Shown here piece by piece: positions 61,201-64,000 of a stretch of 64,000 nucleotides of DNA. Numbering within the stretch: position 1 is the first letter of the stretch; each line of letters starts with the position of its first letter. Made by a program: the position numbers and the translations under genes. The notes under the pieces are model-generated. The model was not told the DNA's origin and searched no databases. It saw only the letters and a list, made by a program, of their open reading frames with translations. The DNA comes from Gigantopelta aegis (lineage: Eukaryota; Mollusca; Gastropoda; Neomphalida; Peltospiridae): the NCBI RefSeq assembly GCF_016097555.1, contig NC_054702.1:67272001-67336000 (forward strand), read 5' to 3'.

Positions 61201-62104
61201 ACGTGATGTTGATCACTTACCAAGTGTTATTAATAATGTTTTATCAATATATTTATATATTCCGTTTGAAGTGAAGACACTGCATTAACAATATAATATT
61301 GTTAATAATGTATAGCTCTATAGACTAGAAATTCTGGCAGGCTAGTAAATTTCAGTTGGTTCTTGTCTGGTGGGCTAGATAAACATGTTCTATTTCTGCA
61401 CCCCTGACAATACTTATGCTTATGAAAATTTCATTTGATTGTCCTATAAGTTACTGGCAGTGCTCGATTGGGCAGTCGGAAATCAGTGAGAACTATTATT
61501 AATGTTCCATCAATCAAACAAAATTGGAACAGAAGCCCTATGTTGGTTGATGACAATATCTCCACTGTTGTTTTTAGGGCACTGCAAAAACAGCATATAC
61601 TGGGTACACAGGCAAATACTAACATCCACACCACTTCTGCTCACACCTACTCCAGATCGGGAATTATCGGAATCCAGTTAGAACAGAATTCTGCTTTACT
61701 CATTGGGATTCCAACTATTCCAATTTTTAGAATTAAAAAGTGACCCATTTACAAAAAAATATTTTTGAAGAATGTAAACTAATTATAAATATGTATTGTA
61801 TACATATGATTAATTGTAGCAGTATTATACCATAACATTATGTTTTTATCTAAAATCAAAATAGAGAAAAAAAATGGAGGTACCAACCTGCTAGTTTAAC
61901 ATACAAGGGCAGCAGAGCACTGTACGCCCCTCCACTGAAAAACTCCTGCCATTCTGTAAGCAAGTCCTCTGGAAATGCCGATGGATTCTCGAGTACCTCA
62001 CTGTGCAGACAGCTTACAACGGTGGCCAGGAGATCACAGGCACTGACAGCAAACGACATCACTGGGAGAGACGATAGGAGGTGTTTCTTGCTTCCATTAA
62101 TACT
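52220..62104 (-). CDS. LTN1: E3 ubiquitin-protein ligase Listerin, nine C-terminal exons (partial)
   Basis: In transcript order: 62104-61888, 60945-60708, 60421-60344, 59711-59525, 58730-58598, 56006-55877, 55249-55162, 54455-54261 and 52387-52220 (1434 nt, 478 codons). All junctions are GT-AG and all phases agree. The encoded protein shows Listerin hallmarks in order: HEAT-like helices; [60 protein letters not shown]; the RWD-like [20 protein letters not shown] and [15 protein letters not shown]; then [20 protein letters not shown] and the RING start [16 protein letters not shown], followed by [14 protein letters not shown]. Known role: binds 60S subunits carrying stalled chains with NEMF and ubiquitinates the nascent chain. 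The N-terminal half lies past the right edge or beyond the satellite. The exon ending at 52220 has a clean gtgagt donor, so at least one more exon (expected YKWF...CPLC) should follow at lower coordinates; I did not find it. Confidence 0.95.
52655..52790 (-). mobile_element. Decayed SINE
   Basis: tacaccagtaatggagcact and gtgaaataatccaatgag match the middle of the SINE body in reverse orientation; heavily diverged. Confidence 0.5.
52841..52984. mobile_element. Foldback MITE in LTN1 intron
   Basis: gtgcttataaaccttaaagt then ctagactttaataaagtcca on the left are mirrored by tggactttattaaagtctag and ttataagcac on the right; arms about 55 bp, loop about 30. Ends read ggccccgtgct and, complemented, gggcctgtgct. 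Confidence 0.8.
53047..53881. mobile_element. TA-flanked inverted-repeat element with a nested fragment
   Basis: Perfect terminal repeats of at least 23 bp start ctgtaaatcatgaaattaat at 53047 and end with the complement at 53881, with TA outside each end. The middle (53161-53524, ending gtgaaatattgtgccctg) is a diverged piece of the 8208/21223 family, so one element sits inside or was captured by the other. Confidence 0.75.
54640..54845 (+). mobile_element. SINE
   Basis: caaccagtgctccacaactg, aaaggctgtggtatgtgctg, and 3' end accatgtgctctagtggtgt, ttattaaacaaaacaaactt. Head lost. In LTN1 intron. Confidence 0.75.
55391..55738 (+). mobile_element. Full-length SINE with second head type
   Basis: Head ggggcgggactagcccagtg (box A) and aagggatcgatccctgtcgg (box B), body gcatataaaagatcccttgc, 3' end gtcattaaataaaacatttc with a (CCTT)n tail. 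The head differs from the 20345/45676 copies but the body and tail are shared. Confidence 0.92.
56566..57606 (+). pseudogene. Decayed intronic transcription unit: C2H2 finger relic plus Arg-Ser-rich tandem repeat
   Basis: This lies in the LTN1 intron 55877/58598 on the opposite strand. It has the parts of a transcription unit: TATAAAA at 56566-56572, a start context at 56633 beginning [19 protein letters not shown] with a later QQRHAATVH (a C2H2 zinc-finger pattern), a block of about seven 42-bp repeats (56840-57130), and AATAAA at 57601-57606. Because 42 is a multiple of three, the repeat reads through in more than one frame: one gives [14 protein letters not shown] units, another gives [14 protein letters not shown] units like an RS domain. 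The finger and the repeat are not in one continuous open frame, so as it stands it looks broken. It has no introns. I cannot assign it to a known gene or element family; a retrocopy or a non-autonomous element are both possible. Confidence 0.45.
56840..57130 (+). repeat. 42-bp coding-type minisatellite
   Basis: About seven copies of a 42-bp unit with the core gatcaccaagaagtcagacc, varying by a few bases each. The last copies drift into a proline/arginine-rich end. Part of the intronic unit described at 56566-57606. Confidence 0.85.
58217..58305. repeat. Near-perfect 42-bp hairpin with 4-nt loop (LTN1 intron)
   Basis: Arms contain cttgtgatatcataatttat and its exact complement around a tgag loop; 27 bp next to the loop pair without a mismatch, and the outer part has a few mismatches. 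Confidence 0.9.
59016..59135. mobile_element. 120-bp TA-flanked MITE
   Basis: Ends cagtgaaactcctctaaacc and, complemented, cagtgaaacctctcaaaacc, with TA on each side; a Tc1/mariner-type miniature element in an LTN1 intron. Confidence 0.75.
60034..60318 (-). mobile_element. SINE, reverse orientation
   Basis: (GGAA)n tail complement, aatgttttatttaatgatgc, agctgcaagggatctttta, ggtgcactggcaggaacga, ending in a damaged head (gactatgcatcaaacgagcc). Just upstream (in LTN1 sense) of nothing coding: it ends 26 bases before the exon at 60344. Confidence 0.85.
61087..61409. mobile_element. 320-bp inverted-repeat MITE
   Basis: Ends tcagggctgaagaa and, complemented, tcaggggtgcagaa; acaat lies near both flanks. 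Internal ggctagtaaa-type motifs recall the 35354 element. Confidence 0.55.
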
Positions 62105-62399
62105 CTGAAAATAATATGTAAATTTATCACTAGCACCTTTTACAGAATACAAAGCATTTCTTCTCTCATGCATATTATATTGTTTTATTAAAATAATTAG
62201 CTATACGTTAATTATAGTAACTAAAACACTACAAAGAGTCCAAACGAGTATAAAAGATTAGAAAATGAATACACCTCAGCAGGCAACCAGTGCTCCTTGC
62301 CTGGTGAATAGTAACAAAGGTAGTGGTATGTTTTCAACTGATGAAAAATAGCATTTTAAATCATGCTTGCTGTTAATTAAACAAAAAGGTGTAGTCTAT
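62105..62399 (-). other. LTN1 upstream intron sequence
   Basis: Sequence upstream (in LTN1 sense) of the exon at 62104-61888. It is AT-rich, with no further LTN1 exon visible. A possible weak SINE trace (ccagtgctccttgcctggtg) lies near 62285. Confidence 0.5.
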
Positions 62400-62740
62400 T
62401 TGATAGATAGATAGATAGAAATGTTTTATTTAATGACGCACTCAACACATTTTATTTACGGTTATATGGCATCAGACATATGGTTAAGAACCACACAGAT
62501 ATTGAAAGAGGAAACCTGCTGTCTCCACTTCATGGGATACTCTTTTCGATTAGCAGCAAGGGATCTTTTATATGCACAATCCCACAGACAGGGTAGTACA
62601 TACCACAGCCTTTGATATACCAGTCGTGGTGCACTGGCTGGAACGAGAAATAGCTCAAAGGGCCCACTGACAGGCATTGATCCCACACTGACTGCGTATC
62701 GATTGAGCGCTGTACCACTGGGCTATGTCTCGCCCCTAGT
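62400..62740 (-). mobile_element. Full-length SINE, reverse orientation, at the start of the satellite
   Basis: (GATA)n stretch, aaatgttttatttaatgacg, body, then cccactgacaggcattgatc and ccactgggctatgtctcgcc, the complement of a head with box A tagcccagtgg. The head end runs directly into the 118-bp array. Confidence 0.92.
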
Positions 62741-64000
62741 CTATTTGATGACTTAAGCTTCTCCTGTTTGATCCGGGAGCATTACTGACAGGCATCGATC
62801 CCACACTGACTGCGTATCGATTGAGCACTGTACCACTGGGCTATGTCTCGCCCCTAGTCTATTTGATGACTTAAGCTTCTCCTGTTTGATCCGGGAGCAT
62901 TACTGCCAGGCATCGATCCCACACTGACTGCGTATCGATTGAGCGCTGTACCACTGGGCTATGTCTCGCCCCTAGTCTATTTGATGACTTAAGCTTCTCC
63001 TGTTTGATCCGGGAGCATTACTGACAGGCATCGATCCCACACTGACTGCGTATCGATTGAGCACTGTACCACTGGGCTATGTCTCGCCCCTAGTCTATTT
63101 GATGACTTAAGCTTCTCCTGTTTGATCCGGGAGCATTACTGCCAGGCATCGATCCCACACTGACTGCGTATCGATTGAGCGCTGTACCACTGGGCTATGT
63201 CTCGCCCCTAGTCTATTTGATGACTTAAGCTTCTCCTGTTTGATCCGGGAGCATTACTGACAGGCATCGATCCCACACTGACTGCGTATCGATTGAGCAC
63301 TGTACCACTGGGCTATGTCTCGCCCCTAGTCTATTTGATGACTTAAGCTTCTCCTGTTTGATCCGGGAGCATTACTGCCAGGCATCGATCCCACACTGAC
63401 TGCGTATCGATTGAGCGCTGTACCACTGGGCTATGTCTCGCCCCTAGTCTATTTGATGACTTAAGCTTCTCCTGTTTGATCCGGGAGCATTACTGACAGG
63501 CATCGATCCCACACTGACTGCGTATCGATTGAGCACTGTACCACTGGGCTATGTCTCGCCCCTAGTCTATTTGATGACTTAAGCTTCTCCTGTTTGATCC
63601 GGGAGCATTACTGCCAGGCATCGATCCCACACTGACTGCGTATCGATTGAGCGCTGTACCACTGGGCTATGTCTCGCCCCTAGTCTATTTGATGACTTAA
63701 GCTTCTCCTGTTTGATCCGGGAGCATTACTGCCAGGCATCGATCCCACACTGACTGCGTATCGATTGAGCGCTGTACCACTGGGCTATGTCTCGCCCCTA
63801 GTCTATTTGATGACTTAAGCTTCTCCTGTTTGATCTGGGAGCATTACTGCCAGGCATCGATCCCACACTGACTGCGTATCGATTGAGCGCTGTACCACTG
63901 GGCTATGTCTCGCCCCTAGTCTATTTGATGACTTAAGCTTCTCCTGTTTGATCTGGGAGCATTACTGCCAGGCATCGATCCCACACTGACTGCGTATCGA
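62668..64000. repeat. 118-bp satellite built from a SINE head, with dimeric higher-order pattern
   Basis: Units start at 62668, 62786, 62904, 63022, 63140, 63258, 63376, 63494, 63612, 63730, 63848 and 63966, exactly 118 bp apart, and the array runs off the window. Each unit is about 68 bp of the SINE tRNA-like head (complement of box A and box B) plus about 50 bp of non-SINE flank (agtctatttgatgacttaag, cttctcctgtttgatccggg). Two forms alternate from the second to the ninth unit: tgacagg with gagcactg, and tgccagg with gagcgctg. The last units are all of the second form, two with tctggg in place of tccggg. Confidence 0.97.

Overview
The window looks like nuclear DNA of a mollusc, most likely a gastropod. 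It is AT-rich. Its genes have many short exons (about 50-240 nt) separated by kilobase introns. It is littered with tRNA-derived SINEs of the kind whose body reads 'agcaagggatcttttatatg', small inverted-repeat DNA elements and simple repeats. The species call is inference from repeat style and protein similarity, not from a database search. Almost all short open frames are chance frames in introns or repeats; the real genes only appear after splicing.

Layout. (1) 830-2970, minus strand: the last three exons of a small gene I do not recognise; its 5' exons were not found. (2) 7390-28988, plus strand: a complete 14-exon WDTC1 gene (WD40 and tetratricopeptide repeat protein, DCAF9/adipose family). 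It has two mutually exclusive versions of exon 7, at 18001-18086 and 19468-19559. (3) 33412-43803, plus strand: a complete three-exon TIMM13 gene for a small Tim chaperone of the mitochondrial intermembrane space, with a 9.7 kb first intron full of repeats. (4) 52220-62104, minus strand: nine consecutive exons of the C-terminal part of LTN1 (Listerin, the E3 ligase of ribosome-associated quality control). The 5' end lies beyond the window. The last exon, which should hold the final RING cysteines, was not found. (5) 56566-57606, inside an LTN1 intron on the opposite strand: a decayed transcription-unit-like segment with a TATA box, a C2H2 finger relic, a 42-bp repeat that encodes Arg-Ser-rich sequence, and a poly(A) signal.

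Repeats fill much of the rest: about sixteen SINE pieces (one holding a nested LINE tail), two 1.1-1.25 kb copies of one inverted-repeat element in WDTC1 introns, TTAA-flanked and TA-flanked MITEs, several near-perfect foldbacks, a 49-bp minisatellite (46740-47465), a ragged 30-bp array (51010-51650), and at the right edge a 118-bp satellite whose unit includes the Pol III promoter region of a SINE, partly arranged as a 236-bp dimer.

The three recognised genes are not a functional cluster. WDTC1 is a CUL4-DDB1 substrate receptor, TIMM13 handles membrane protein import, and LTN1 ubiquitinates nascent chains on stalled 60S subunits. The observations most worth following are the WDTC1 alternative exon pair with a strong hairpin in the intron between them, and the satellite growing out of a SINE head.
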